64,000 nucleotides of DNA from Symbiodinium natans (GCA_905221605.1 CAJNDS010002550.1:218501-282500), one strand, 5' to 3'; positions 10,209 to 20,706 are shown, counted from the first letter of the stretch. Numbers and translations are program-made. Notes: generated from the sequence alone by a model not told the origin.

Positions 10209-10308
10209 ACAGGGATCGGGCCCCCCTCCCCCCCCCCCCCCACCTTAAAAAACCCTTGCGACCCTCCCAATCGCCTAAACCGTACAACTAAACGCCTCAG
10301 TTTGGGAT

Positions 10309-10392
10309 GCTCCCCCTTATACTGACAACCCTTCATCGCGATTCTAAAAGGTACGATAATCCCTACTAGGAACTGCTAGTACAAGGGGGAGC
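10309..10392. mobile_element. foldback element, family B
   Basis: Left end GGGATGCTCCCCCTTATACTGACA; right end TGCTAGTACAAGGGGGAGC abuts a CCCTAAA array at 10391. Confidence 0.6.
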
Positions 10393-10511
10393 CCTAAACC
10401 CTAAACCCGAAACCCCTAACCCTAAACCCTAAACCCTAAACCCTAAACCCTAAACCCTAAACCCTAAACCCTAAACCCTAAACCCTAAACCCTAAACCCT
10501 AAACCCTAAAC
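10393..10511. repeat. CCCTAAA array
   Basis: About 17 C-strand units immediately upstream of the exon island at 10531. Confidence 0.95.
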
Positions 10512-10530
10512 GCCTTCGCCCCGCCACGAG

Positions 10531-10621
10531 AGAGCCGAAGGCTGCTTCGCAGCCCTTCACTTCGCCGATGAGAACCTCCTGAAGGGTATCGAAGGCCACT
10601 TCCCAAGAGCCCTGCTTGGAG
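10531..10621 (+). CDS. putative exon, unknown protein
   Basis: From acceptor CACGAG the frame is open for 30 codons (RAEGCFAALHFADENLLKG, then IEGHFPRALLG) and ends at GGAG|GTTTAGGG, a GT donor supplied by the telomeric repeat. Composition and codon pattern are protein-like, but I do not recognise the family. Confidence 0.55.
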
Positions 10622-10735
10622 GTTTAGGGTTTAGGGTTTAGGGTTTAGGGTTTAGGGTTTAGGGTTTAGGGTTTAGGGTGTAGGGTGTAGGGTGTAGGGT
10701 TTAGGGTTTAGGGTTTAGGGTTTAGGGTTTAGGGG
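10622..10735. repeat. TTTAGGG array
   Basis: About 16 G-strand units, three of them TGTAGGG, beginning at the putative splice donor. Confidence 0.95.
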
Positions 10736-10830
10736 TACTTAGCAACACATGATAACTGTACTTCTAACCCACTTATCAGCCCCCTAAGTACAGTCATAAA
10801 TTGGATACTAAGTACCATGAACCTCCAAGT
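10736..10830. mobile_element. family A MITE, left end lost against an array
   Basis: The right end (TACTAAGTACCATGAACCTCCAAG) is intact; the left terminal repeat is missing where the TTTAGGG array abuts (GGGGTACTTAGCAAC). Confidence 0.65.
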
Positions 10831-11594
10831 GCTCCCCGTCCGCCCAACTGACCGTCCCAAAGGGCAAGACCTCTGAATTGAGGATACCTGGATACCTTCA
10901 TAGTAGGACCCGACTATGACTTGCGGTATATTCCTTAATTAGGGGGGTTCTGGGCCCCTAAACCCCAAACCCCAAACCCCGTAAACCCCAAACCCTAAAC
11001 CCTAAACCCTATCTAAGGTGCATCCCATGCTCTTTGGGTTCTTGCTTTGGGGAGGCTTTGGGTCGCTTCAGAGGGTTTGAGGGTTTTACGGTTCAGGGTT
11101 TTAGGTTTTGGGGTTTAGGTTTAGGGCTTAGGGTTCCGAATCTGATTTGAGGTATATACTCCTTAATTGAAGGGCTCTCTGGGTTTGACGGGTCTTTAGG
11201 GGTGGGGAGGGCCTTTGGGGTGCTTAAAGGTAGTTCAGGGTTTTGGGGTTTAGGATTTTAGGGTTTTGCGGGTTTTTCGGATTTTGGCTCGGTGGTGTTA
11301 GGGTTTTAGGTTCGAGGGTTGAGGGCGTAGGGGAAGCCCCGAAGGATTCATAACGATCCTAAACCCTAAACCCCAAACCCTAAACCCTCAAAGAATGGCA
11401 ATTGGTATCTCTAGGCCTGTACCGTAAGCCTTCAACCCGAAAACCCTCGAGCTCTACACACTAAACCCTAATCCCTAAGCCCTAAACCCCAAACCCTAAA
11501 CCCTACACCCAAATCCCTGAATCCCAAACCCCACGTAACCCTAATCCCTAAACCCTAAGCCCTAATCCACCATGAAGCTCAGAGTCCCTGTAAG
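10831..11594. other. decayed arrays and unique spacer
   Basis: Decayed C-strand patch 10960-11010, decayed G-strand 11070-11340, C-strand 11358-11560 with many variants. No exon supported. Confidence 0.4.
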
Positions 11595-11654
11595 GCCGGA
11601 TACAAGACCTGGCTTCGGATGCGTCGCCCCGTCGCGCGAAGATCCCAGCCATCG
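11595..11654 (+). CDS. putative 20-codon exon, basic
   Basis: Acceptor CTGTAAG, frame AGYKTWLRMRRPVARRSQPS, then a GC donor (GCTTGAGG) just before a G-strand array. In frame with both boundaries; protein not recognised. Confidence 0.4.
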
Positions 11655-11950
11655 GCTTGAGGGTGGAGGGGTTTAGGGGTTTAGGGTTTAGGGTGGAGGG
11701 CGGTTTAGGGTTTAGGGTTTAGGGGTTTGGGGTTTAGGGTTTAGGGTTGAGTTTAGGGTGGAGGGCGGTTTGGGGTTTAGGGTTTAGGGGTTTAGGGCGT
11801 AGGGTGGAGGGCGGTTTAGGGTTTAGGGGTTCAGGGGTTCAGGGGTTTAGGGGTTTAGGTTTTAGGGCTTAGGGTGGAGGACTGTTTGGGGTTTAGGGTT
11901 TCGGGCTTAGGGCATGGGGTTTGGGGTTTAGGGTTTAGGGTTTAGGGTCC
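11655..11950. repeat. TTTAGGG array with TGGAGGG higher-order pattern
   Basis: G-strand units with TGGAGGGCGG interspersed at roughly 65-bp spacing, giving a higher-order repeat (copies near 11690, 11756, 11802 and 11871). Confidence 0.8.
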
Positions 11951-12540
11951 CGAGCATCCTACACCCCCATTCTCACTTACCCTTCACACCTTACTCCGGG
12001 TTCATCGGGCTTTAAGGCCTAGGGAGTAGAGGGTTTAGGGTTCAGCGCGAGGTTAAACCCTAAACCCTAAACTAAACCCCAAACCCATGGCCCTAAACCC
12101 TAAACCCGGCCTGAACCCTGTGCGTTTCCGTGGGTTGGGGGGCTTCAGGGCGGTTTGCAGCCTTGGGGGGGGGGGGGGGGGGTGTTGATACGAAGCCCTA
12201 GTCTGAACATTAGGGCTTCGGGGATATAGTACTTAGGGTAAGTTGGGGTTTAGGGGTTATTTGGTTTAGGGGTTTAGGGTTTAGGGGTAATGGGGTCTAG
12301 GGTTTAGTGTTTATGAGCTGAACTCCTATCAGCCCCACACCCGAATCTTTATGACCCCAGACCTGGAACGTACAGCAGTCTAGAGTCTAGAGGGCCATAT
12401 CGCCATTAAACCCTGAGCCTAAACCCTAAACCCTAAACCCTAAACCGCCTCGTCCCAAACCCCATATTCCCTGCTAGACCTTCTGATCTATATCTTAACC
12501 CTGCCATGAGCCATGTAGACAGCCTTAAACTTGAGCCAAA
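11951..12540. other. unique spacer, poly-G tract
   Basis: Unique DNA with a poly-G run (about 12165-12182) and short arrays. Positions 12530-12540 read TTTGGCTCAAG on the minus strand, equal to the last 11 nt of the dinoflagellate spliced leader; here it may arise by chance from a telomeric TTTGG unit. Confidence 0.4.
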
Positions 12541-12878
12541 CCCTAAACCCCAAACCCGAAACCCCAAACCCGAAACCCCAGACCCGAAACCCCAAACCCG
12601 AAACCTCAAACCCGAAACCCCAAACTCGAAAACCCAAACCCGAAACCCGAAACCCTAAACCCCAAACCCGAAACCCCAAACCCAAACCCCAAACCCCAAA
12701 CCCCAAAACCCTAAACCCCAAACCCTAAACCCGAAACCCTAAACCCCAAACCCGAAATCTCAAACCCGAAACCCCAAACTCGAAACCCTAAACCCTAAAC
12801 CCCAAACCCGAATCCCCAAACCCTAAACCCTAAACCCCAAACCCTAAGCCCTAAACCCTAAACCCTAAACCCTAAACC
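12541..12878. repeat. CCCGAAA/CCCCAAA-rich C-strand array
   Basis: About 48 units in which CCCTAAA is partly replaced by CCCGAAA, CCCCAAA and CCTCAAA. Open frames here simply translate the repeat. Confidence 0.95.
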
Positions 12879-12892
12879 AGCCCAACTCCAAG

Positions 12893-12949
12893 GTGGTGAG
12901 AGTCCTTCGGGCCGGAGCCGCCCTCCGACTGGACCCTGAGGCGGGCAGG
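12893..12949 (+). CDS. putative 19-codon exon
   Basis: Acceptor CTCCAAG, frame VVRVLRAGAALRLDPEAGR, donor GGCAGG|GTTTAGGG. It is bounded by CCCTAAA upstream and TTTAGGG downstream. Short, but strongly protein-like. Confidence 0.5.
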
Positions 12950-13602
12950 GTTTAGGGTTTAGGGCTTAGGGCTTAGGGCTTAGGGTTTAGGGTTTAGGGT
13001 TTAGGGTTTAGGGTTTAGGGTTTAGGGTTTAGGGTTTAGGGCTCGGGGGGTTCAGGGTGTCGGGTTGAAGGGTTAGACTCCCCAAAACCCTCAAAGGATT
13101 TTTAGTATTCAGGGGGATTCTTATCGAATGTCCGAACAAGCAGCCCGTCCTTATTGTGGCTTGCTGGGAGACCCCAACTAAGCCCAGGAACTGAGAGGAC
13201 GGTGAGTCTAGAGGGTTTGGGGCTTTCAGACCCCCCCCCCAACCTAACCCTAACCCCCCTAGTTCGGTAGAGGGGTTTTAATTGGGGCGCAGATCGGGTT
13301 TTGGGGGTCAGGGGTTTGTTTGCATTTGGGGTGTTCGAATATTAGGGAGAAGGGATTCGGCTTGGATGCGGTGGGCAAGGCGTGTGCTGGTATCATGGAC
13401 GCTGCCACGCTTCGGGTTGCCTTCAAAAGCCAACTTCCCGACACCAGACCTTTAGGTTTGCATTTTTTGATGTATCTCCGAGACCCTAAGCTCTACGTAA
13501 ACTTTCAAGCCTAAACCTTTTTTCGCCTGAACCCTAAACCATAAACCCTAAACCCTAAACCCTAAACCCCCTAAACTGCCTGGGTGGCGTTTTGATCCCT
13601 GA
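12950..13602. other. G-strand array then unique spacer
   Basis: TTTAGGG array 12950-13041; 13042-13540 is unique with no convincing exon; short C-strand array 13525-13575. Confidence 0.45.
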
Positions 13603-13666
13603 GGCCTGGTTGCCTCACATCCTCTCAGCGCTACAGCGGCACATGCCCAACATGCGGGAAGGCTCT
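13603..13666 (+). CDS. putative exon, unknown protein
   Basis: The frame reads IPEAWLPHILSALQRHMPN and then MREGSR, running into a CCCTAAA array with no GT donor, much like Hsp70 exon o. An acceptor at CCTGAG (13601-13602) is possible; the frame is also open upstream. Function unknown. Confidence 0.4.
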
Positions 13667-13740
13667 CGCCCTAAACCTCTAAACCCTAAACCCCAAACCC
13701 TAAACCTCTCTTTCATATATAATTTCAATGTTAATGAGTT

Positions 13741-14222
13741 ACTGGGCAAGGTCATTTTTTGCTGGGCAAGGTCATTTTTTTTACTGGGCAAGGTCATTTT
13801 TTACTGGGCAAGGTCGTTTGGTCCAAAAAAAGACCCTGCCCAGTAACAAACATGACCTTGCCCAGTAAAAAAATGACCTTGCCCAGTAAAAATGTTATTG
13901 GGCAAGGTCATCTTTTACTGGGCAAGGTCACTTTTTTCTGGGCAAGGTCATTTTTTTAAAGGGCAAGGTTTTTTTTGCTGGGCAAGGTCATTTTTTGGCA
14001 AGGTCATTTTTTTACTGGGCAAGGTCATTACTGGGCAAGGTCAGTCATTTTTTACTGGGCAAGGTCATTTTTTTACTGGGCAAGGTCATTACTGGGCAAG
14101 GTCATTTTTTCTGGGCAAGGTTATTACTGGGCAAGGTCATTATTTCTGGGAAAGGTAATTTTTTACTGGGCAAGGTTATTTTTTTAGTGGGCAAGGTCAT
14201 TTTTTTACTGGGCAAGGTCGCT
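13741..14222. repeat. ACTGGGCAAGGTCATTTTTT minisatellite with inverted segment
   Basis: A 20-21-bp unit in direct orientation (13741-13820, 4 copies), reversed (13837-13893, 3 copies), then direct again (13895-14222, about 16 copies with spacer variants). The inversion makes a strong foldback. Open frames here are repeat translations. Confidence 0.9.
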
Positions 14223-14323
14223 CCATAAGTGAAATATTTTCTTAATGTTGTGGGATTCTTTGGGCGGGTGGGTATTTTCTGGAATAATTTCTTGACTAGT
14301 GAATGCTTGGACTTGAGATGCTG

Positions 14324-14500
14324 AACCCTAAACCCTAAACCCTAAACCCTAAACCCTAAACCCTAAACCCTAAACCCTAAACCCTAAACCCTTAAACCCT
14401 TAAACCCTTAAACCCTAAACCCTAAACCCTAAACCCTAAACCTAAACCCTAAACCCTAAACCTCTAAACCATAAACCCTAAACCCCAAACCCTAAACCTC
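14324..14500. repeat. CCCTAAA array
   Basis: About 24 C-strand units including 8-mer CCCTTAAA variants near 14390-14410. Confidence 0.95.
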
Positions 14501-15159
14501 TCAGCCCAAAGCCAGCGTCTTAGGGCTGGTGTACTGAACGCAATCCCCAAAACCCTACCTGTTGGTAGGTCCTTGGAAGTTCGAGTTGCAAAATAAGGGA
14601 GGGTTTAGGGTTTAGGGCTTAGGGCTTAGGGTTTAGGGTTTAGGGTTTAGGGTTTCGGGTGTAGGGTCTTGGTGTGCACTGGGTCCACGTTAGCAACAAG
14701 TAGCTAGCCTGAGCTTCTCAACCGTGCATCATGCAACGATGACCCGGCCAGGGCTGAGCATGTCATTCCGTACGCAGATCCTGCACCCCAAACACTAGGC
14801 TTAGGGTTTAGGGTTTAGGGTTTAGGGCTTAGGGCTTAGGGCTTAGGGCTTAGGGCTCAGAGTTTAGGGTTTTGGGTTTAGGGTTTAGGCTCTAAACAAG
14901 CCATACCAGCATTTTTGAGCAGGCACCTGAGCGCCCGGCACTCATGCGCACAAGGCTCTAGCAAAATAAGCAAGCATGACTTAGCCTGCTGGTAGGATCT
15001 GGGCGTGGGAAGAATTGGGGAATCTTAAGATTGCGAAACTGTTTTCCCAGTCCTAGAACATGGCCCGTGCCGCTGCCGTTTGCTCCATGTGGCCGGCCAG
15101 TATCAAAGTCCCTTAGGCCTCGTGGCCAAAGCCGTTTCTCAAAGATCTCTGGCGCCTCG
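14501..15159. other. arrays and probable 5' region of the ubiquitin-like gene
   Basis: Possible short exon-like frame at 14516-14592 (weak), G-strand arrays at 14598-14665 and 14798-14892, then unique DNA leading to the ATG at 15160. I see no promoter motif. Confidence 0.35.
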
Positions 15160-15216
15160 ATGGAACAGAGCCAACTCGTGTCGCTTTCCGTGACGCTCCT
15201 ATCCGGCGAGACAGTC
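15160..15216 (+). CDS. first exon, ubiquitin-like protein (start codon)
   Basis: Starts with ATG and reads MEQSQLVSLSVTLLSGETV, the alternating hydrophobic first strands of a beta-grasp (ubiquitin-like) fold. It ends in phase 0 at a GC donor (GCTTGGTAG) and joins in frame to the exon at 15464. The fold call is from the pattern over three exons, not a specific match. Ubiquitin-like domains of this style are common at the N termini of dinoflagellate proteins (from memory). Which protein carries it is unknown. Confidence 0.55.
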
Positions 15217-15463
15217 GCTTGGTAGTAGAGTAGGTAACCTTCAACCTTTGTTTTGGGGGGTATGCTAGTCCCTATAAAATCCCAAAGGGTAACCTTTACT
15301 TCCCCCGGGCTACTGGACAACTCAGTATAGTAGTTAAGGTTTCGGGTTTTCGCAAGAGTTAGGGTTTCAGGGTTTTGGGGGGTTTGGGGTTTTGGGGTTT
15401 TGGGGTTTGTAAGGTTTTAGGGTTTTAGGGCTTTAGGATTTATATGGTTCATGGGGTTTGTAG

Positions 15464-15571
15464 ACAACCAAGGTCGTCCTAGACGACCTGCCAGCGGGCA
15501 CGCGAATAGCTGATGTGAAGCAGCGGCTGCGGCGGCAATGGACGCACCTCAAGGACGGGAGTCGGCTAGGG
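15464..15571 (+). CDS. second exon, ubiquitin-like domain
   Basis: Acceptor TTTGTAG; 36 open codons beginning TTKVVLDDLPAGTRIADVKQ, then an Arg-rich helix end (RLRRQW). LPAGTRIADVKQRL looks like the turn and main helix of a ubiquitin fold. The last codons may be intronic: either a GA donor after CTCAAG or a GT donor at 15572 (GTTTGGGG) is possible. The strand and frame are clear; the parent protein is not. Confidence 0.6.
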
Positions 15572-16301
15572 GTTTGGGGTTTGGGGTTTTGGGTTTGGGG
15601 TTTGGGGTTTGGGGTTTAGGGTTTAGGGTTTAGGGTTCCCGGAGACTCCACAATGTACCGTCATGTTAGCTCCATAATATTCCATTATGTTCGAGGGAAG
15701 ATAGTCCTGAAATCATATTGGGTTCCCTGTTACGGTTTACAGGATACTGCCGGCTTGAAGTACATTGTTGTCTCTGCACTGGTCCACCATGAAGTGCGAG
15801 TGCGCAGCTTCTCTCAGACGGATCTAGTGGTTTAGGGTTTAGGGTTTAGCGTTTAGGGTTTAGGGTTTAGTGATTTCCGGAATGAATGAGGGGTGGTCAT
15901 GCACTGTCGTGATGGTCGTTGCGCATGAGTTCTTCTTATGACTTCACGAAAAAATATCTAGTTGCGCGAGAAGCCGAGCAGCTCAGCTCTAAAAGTGATT
16001 GGGAGCCCTTTATTCCTTGCCAGTATGAATATGTCCTGTATCATCCCTACATGACTTCTTTTTTTACGATCTACCCACAATAATTACCCTATACATATTT
16101 ATATACATATATATATGTATATGAGCTCAACCACTCCAAACTGTCAAGATTTGCCCGTGCGCACATGGGGCTTACCATGAACCCTAAGCCTCAAACCTAA
16201 ACCCCAAACCCTAAACCCTAAACCCTAAACCTAAACCCTAAACCCTAAACCCTAAACCCTAAACCCTAACCCCTAAACCTAGTTTTAAGAGCTTGGGGCA
16301 G
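15572..16301. other. intron: G-strand array, AT microsatellite, C-strand array
   Basis: TTTGGGG/TTTAGGG array at the 5' end (15572-15640), unique DNA, a TATATATGTATA microsatellite (about 16090-16122), and a CCCTAAA array at the 3' end (16190-16280). Confidence 0.55.
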
Positions 16302-16392
16302 GAGAAGTCCATTCAGCTCTCCGATGGGGCACGGAGACCCTGCTGCGATTGGGCTCTTACCTGCCCGCGTTTAAGGGGTCCTTGGAGGGTTT
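16302..16392 (+). CDS. putative exon, frame uncertain
   Basis: After acceptor GGGGCAG two frames are open: one starts EKSIQLSDGARR, which would suit the middle of a ubiquitin fold, the other GEVHSALRWGTETLLRLG. It ends before GGTTTGGGG. The exon is supported by context; the frame and 3' boundary are not resolved. Confidence 0.4.
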
Positions 16393-16656
16393 GGGGTTCA
16401 CGGCCCAGGACTCAGGGTTTAGGGTTTAGGGTTTGGGGTTTAGGGTTTACGGTTTAGGGCTTGGGGTTTAGGGTTTAGGGTTTGGGGTTTCGGTGCTTTC
16501 AGGGTTTCTGGCTCGCATATTGAGATCTTCAGTGCTGGATGCCTGCAAGCCTCGATCCTGGGAACCGAATGCCCTAAACCCTAAACCCCAAACCCTAAAC
16601 CCTAAACCCCAAATCGGATCATGCACCACATGCTACGAGAATCTCCATTAATCAAG

Positions 16657-16768
16657 CTAGGACCCAGAGTAGGCCCTTATTCCCCTTGTTTTGGGGGTTT
16701 AGGCTCCCTTATAAGCCCCTTTAAACCCAAGAGGGCAATCTTTTTTTTTCTAGGTTCCTCTTGGGTCA
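16657..16768. mobile_element. foldback MITE, family C
   Basis: CTAGGACCCAGAGTAGGCCC at the left, CTAGGTTCCTCTTGGGTC at the right, then directly a CCCTAAA array. Confidence 0.8.
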
Positions 16769-17026
16769 CCCTAAACCCTAAACCCTAAACCCTAAACCCT
16801 AAACCCTAAACCCTAAACCCTAAACCCTAAACCCTAAACCCTAAACCCTAAACCCTAAACCCTAAACCTAACCCTAAACCCTAAACCCTAAACCCTAAAC
16901 CCTAAACCCTAAACCCTAAACCCTAAACCCTAAACCCTAAACCCTAAACCCTAAACCCTAAACCCTAAACCCTAAACCCTAAACCCTAAACCCTAAACCC
17001 TAAACCCTAGCCCTAAACCCTAAACC
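16769..17026. repeat. long CCCTAAA array
   Basis: About 37 C-strand units, nearly perfect, with one CCTAAC and one CCCTAGC break. Confidence 0.97.
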
Positions 17027-17042
17027 AATGGGCTCACTGAAG

Positions 17043-17119
17043 GATGCTGCGCGACGCAGAGGTCCTCCAAGATGTTGGCACCCACCTCACGGTCGTGGTA
17101 GGCCGGGGAAGTTCCTTAG
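17043..17119 (+). CDS. exon, C-terminal part of ubiquitin-like domain
   Basis: Acceptor CTGAAG; reads MLRDAEVLQDVGTHLTVVV then GRGSS, ending at TTAG|GTTTAGGG (GT donor from the telomeric repeat). The pattern (L-D-ALT-VL-DVG--LTVVV) is the last loop and strand of a ubiquitin fold and follows 15464 on the same strand. The junction phase with the exon at 16302 is unresolved. Confidence 0.55.
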
Positions 17120-17661
17120 GTTTAGGGTTTAGGGTTTAGGGTTTAGGGTTTAGGGTTTAGGGTTTAGGGTTTCGGGTTTCGGGTTCATTCGGGTTCAGGG
17201 TTTAGGGTTTAGGTTTTCGGGCTTGGGGTGTAGGATGAAGGGTTTAGGGTATGCAGGTCTTTACAAGGGGGTTCCCAAGCCCAAGGGTACAAACTTAGGG
17301 GCCAAGGTAGAGCCTTCATGAAGGGAAGTTTCTATGCCCTGGTCTCGAGCCCCCAGCCTGTGATCCCCAAAAACCCTGCTCCAGAGCGGGTTCCCCTAAA
17401 GGCCAAAACCCCAAATAGAGCCCTAAACCCTGAAACCGCAAATAGAGCCCTAACCCCTGAAGCCTAAAGCCTAACCCTAAACCCTACCTAATGGGGCATG
17501 GGGGGGGACCAAGTAGAGCCCATAGCCCGGATGGGATGTCCCGAAGCGACGGAGACTCAACCCCGAGTAGCCCCATGCAAACAAAAGCACTACAGCACCA
17601 CATGAACCCGAAACCCTAAACCCTAAACCCTAAACTGAGTGAGCCCGGGGCCGTCGAGCAG
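17120..17661. other. intron: G-strand array and decayed C-strand DNA
   Basis: TTTAGGG array 17120-17180 with TTTCGGG variants, a partial family G remnant near 17250-17312, and short C-strand patches to 17636. Confidence 0.5.
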
Positions 17662-17773
17662 GGCGAACGCGCCGAAGCCGGCAGGCGAGGCCGCTCCGGA
17701 GCCAGAAGCCCTCCGGCGGGCGACGGAGCTCCAGTCCCGCAGGCAGCTGCGGGCTGCGCGGTGGACCCGGCAG
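17662..17773 (+). CDS. putative exon, Ala/Arg-rich helix
   Basis: Acceptor CGAGCAG; 37 open codons including PAGEAAPEPEALRRATELQS and RRQLRAARWTRQ; donor CAG|GTCGCTGG. Charged, helix-forming composition. It may belong to the ubiquitin-like gene upstream. Other frames are also open in this GC-rich stretch, so moderate confidence. Confidence 0.4.
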
Positions 17774-17857
17774 GTCGCTGGCGAGAAACCCGTCAGGTCG
17801 CCCTAGAATGAGATACCCCAAACCTTCGGGTAAAACATCGCAACCTCCTGCCCGTGC

Positions 17858-18340
17858 CCCTGCCTGGGAGGCCCCTGCCTGGGAGGCCCCTGCCTGGGAG
17901 GCCCCTGCCTGGGAGGCCCCTGGCTGGGAGGCCCAAGGCTGCCTGGAGGCCCCTGTGCCTGGCAGGCCCAGGCCCCTGCCTGAAAGACCCCTGCCTCTGC
18001 CTGGGAGGCCCCTTCAGGGGGGTGCCTGGGACAGGGGCCTGGTGGGAGTCAGGGGCCCCTGTGTGGGAGGCCCCTTGCCTGGGAGGCCCCTTGCCTGGGA
18101 GGCCACTGCCTGGCAAGGGCCCCTGCCTGGGAGGCCGCCGTGCCCCCGCCTAGGAGGCCTGCCTGGGAGGCTTCTACCTGCAAGGCCGCTGGAAGGCCTG
18201 AAAGACCCCTGTGTGGGAGGCCCCTATGTGGGAGGCCCCTGGGAGCTGGGCGCTGCCTGGGAGCCCCTTGCCTAGAGGCCCCTGCTCCCCTGTTTGGGAG
18301 GCCGGCCTGGAAGGCCCCTGCCTGGGAGCTCCTGGCTCTG
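17858..18340. repeat. 15-bp CCTGCCTGGGAGGCC minisatellite
   Basis: About 5 perfect units (17858-17930), then about 20 diverged copies with variable spacers (GTGTGGGAGGCC, CTTGCCTGGGAGG). Open frames on both strands are low-complexity repeat translations. Confidence 0.85.
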
Positions 18341-18379
18341 GCCTTGGCTTTGGTCTGAGGATTTTTGTGGGATCCAGTC

Positions 18380-18835
18380 TCCACAGGACGCAGCATGCAA
18401 GGGCGAAGGCGGCAGCCAGCCCCAAGCCCAAACCGGGAGGCTGTGGCCCCCTGCCTGGGACTGGATCTGCTTACCCTGCCTGAAAAACAGGCCTTGGCCT
18501 GAGGTGCCTGGCCCTTTCAAGCTAGGGATCACCACGACTCCAACAAGGTCCAGCTGCAGCATCAGCGAAAGCGAAGGCAGCAGCAACCGCCCATCCCACC
18601 CCTTTGACTTCAGGGCACGAAGGCGGCAGCCAACCCAATCCCAAACCTCTGACTTTTTGGCCCTCCCAGAAGCCCTCGAATGAGGCAAACTTCTGATTTC
18701 ACGCCCTTCCAAGCAAGTTTTCCAACCCCCGCCCAACACGCAGCATCACAGAGGGCGAAGGCGGCAGCCAACCCCAAGCCCAAACCTCTGACTTTTGGCT
18801 CTCCCAGCAGCCCTCGACTGATAGACATCTCCCTT
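18380..18835. repeat. dispersed repeat, 3 copies around GGCGAAGGCGGCAGCCA
   Basis: Copies near 18389-18440, 18612-18680 and 18735-18830 share CGCAGCAT...GGCGAAGGCGGCAGCCAACCCC and AACCTCTGACTTTTTGGC...CCCTCGA. Possibly a tandemly duplicated non-coding module; the reading frames are not conserved across copies. Confidence 0.6.
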
Positions 18836-19764
18836 GCAATGCCTAGGGGCTGCGAGCTTCAGGGTAGTTGATCGGCATCGATGCCGAGCTTCTAAACCCA
18901 ACCAATAGACAAGAGAAAAATAACAAAAGCACGATCAGAGTTCAAAAGAACCCTAAACCCGTAGAGGTTAAGGCGAGGGTGGAGCGCCAGCGGGGGTGGG
19001 CTTATGCAACTCGGGGCGCGCGCCTGGGTGCTTTCAGCACCAGCGCGCCCACTCATTGAGACACCCTACATCACCACATGAACCCTAAACCCTAAACCCT
19101 AAACCCTAAACCCAAAACCCTAAACCCTAAACCCAACGGGTAATCTCTAATGTATAGACAGCACCTAAGCGAATCTAAGACCCCCCAGGCCATATTCTTG
19201 CCGAAGCTGAAGCCCCTAGAAGGACAAGCCCTCGAAACCCCTCAAGCCTAAACCCTAAAACCCGAACCTTAAGCCTAAACCCCTAAATCCAAACCCCAAA
19301 CCCCTCGAAAGCCCAAGGCTTCAAGCCTTTGGAGCTAAGAACCCAACCATTGCAGCTTGTCGTGTCCCACACCGCACAACCTGCGCCCTACACCCTAATT
19401 CCTAAACCCTAAACCCTAAACCCTAAACCCTAAACCCTAAACCCTAAACCCTGGTCTGAGGGTTTTAGGGCGCATGGGTATCTTGAAAGTCCTGTCTCCA
19501 AACGGCTAGTAGCGTGGGTTCCTAAACGTGCGAGGTGAGGCATCCACCTGCACCGTAGAGGCCCGATACACATGAGCTGTGAGAAGTTGGTAACCTAAAC
19601 TCTACCCACCCTAAACCCTAAGGGTTTAGGGTTTAGGGTTTAGGGTTTAGGGTTTAGGGTTATTCCGGCCCGCAGAATCTCGTTATTTATTGAAGCTCGG
19701 TGACAAAACTGCAGGGTCGGGGAGGCATTGGGCGGTATTCTACGCCATTCTGGGTGTCATTCTC
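18836..19764. other. spacer with short C-strand arrays
   Basis: C-strand arrays at 19080-19130 and 19400-19452, G-strand at 19621-19662; the remainder is unique. No exon supported. Confidence 0.4.
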
Positions 19765-19883
19765 TTGGACCCGGGTAGCCCTTATTCCCCGTTTTTAGGG
19801 CTTAGGTTCCTTTGTACTTAAATTAAGCCCCTTTGAACCAAAAATTAGCATCCTTCTTGTTCCTAAGTAACTCTTGAATCTAG
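19765..19883. mobile_element. foldback MITE, family C
   Basis: CTTGGACCCGGGTAGCCC...AAGTAACTCTTGAATCTAG with the family core AAGCCCCTTTGAACCAAAA. Confidence 0.65.
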
Positions 19884-20706
19884 AAGAAATTCTCTCTGAC
19901 CGGGCGTGCAAATTAAAACTTTGGATGCCGATGGAGTTTCTTGAGCATGGAACTACATGAGTGTTTCCGAAAATAGGCGTACCCTTTTTGGGGGGTCAAA
20001 GCAATTTGGGGAATAATAGGGGAAAAACCACATCTCCGCGTTGGCATGTGTGCTTGGTTGGTGTAGTTTCTGGCACATAGGCGATTCCAGGACGACCTAA
20101 ACCCTGAACCCTAAACCCTAACCCCTAAACCCTAACCCCTAAACCCTAATTAACACCCTCTAATCCCGTAAAGCAGGCCCATGTTTCTAGAGGGTCGGGG
20201 GATGGGGATTCTAAGGCCCAATGGCCCTAAATCCGAAACCCTAAACCCCAAACCCTAAACCCTGAGCCCATACTGGTGCATTGGCGTGTGCCTGCATGAC
20301 ACCAGCTGCGTTGCGGGGTTTTTACAGACTTCAACTTCAATCTGAAGCCCCAAGCCTCAACCTTTGCGGCCGAAAGCCTCAACTTCGGGTTTACGGTTTA
20401 GGGTTTAGGGTTTAGGGTTAGGGTTCAGGGTTCAGGGTACAGACTCTAGTACAGTCCCTAACTTTACAACCATTAGTTGCACAGTCCCATACCCCAAACT
20501 TAAGACTTTGGACCCTCAATCCTCAACCCTGAACGCTCAAGCCTCAACCCTAAGCCCCTAAATCGAAACCCTCAACCCCGCAGACCCTGAATCCCTTAAC
20601 CCTAAACCCTAATCCCTTAACCCTAAACCCTAAACCCCAAACCCTAAACCTAAACCCCAAACCCCAAACCCTAAACCCTAAACCCTAAACCCTAACAACC
20701 ACCCAG
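19884..20706. other. spacer with small arrays
   Basis: C-strand patches 20097-20148 and 20590-20696, G-strand patch 20393-20440. No exon seen in the unique parts. Confidence 0.4.

Noticed and set aside
13741-14222. CRISPR-like array
   Set aside because: The spacers are short T runs and repeat-derived, one block is inverted, and the genome is eukaryotic.
14958-15320. 120-codon minus-strand frame
   Set aside because: It runs antisense over the first ubiquitin-like exon and into a foldback remnant; the plus-strand reading has a start codon and an in-phase junction.
17793-18739. Overlapping Pro/Gly/Arg-rich frames of 90-155 codons
   Set aside because: A 15-bp minisatellite keeps all frames open; no frame is conserved between units or matches a family.
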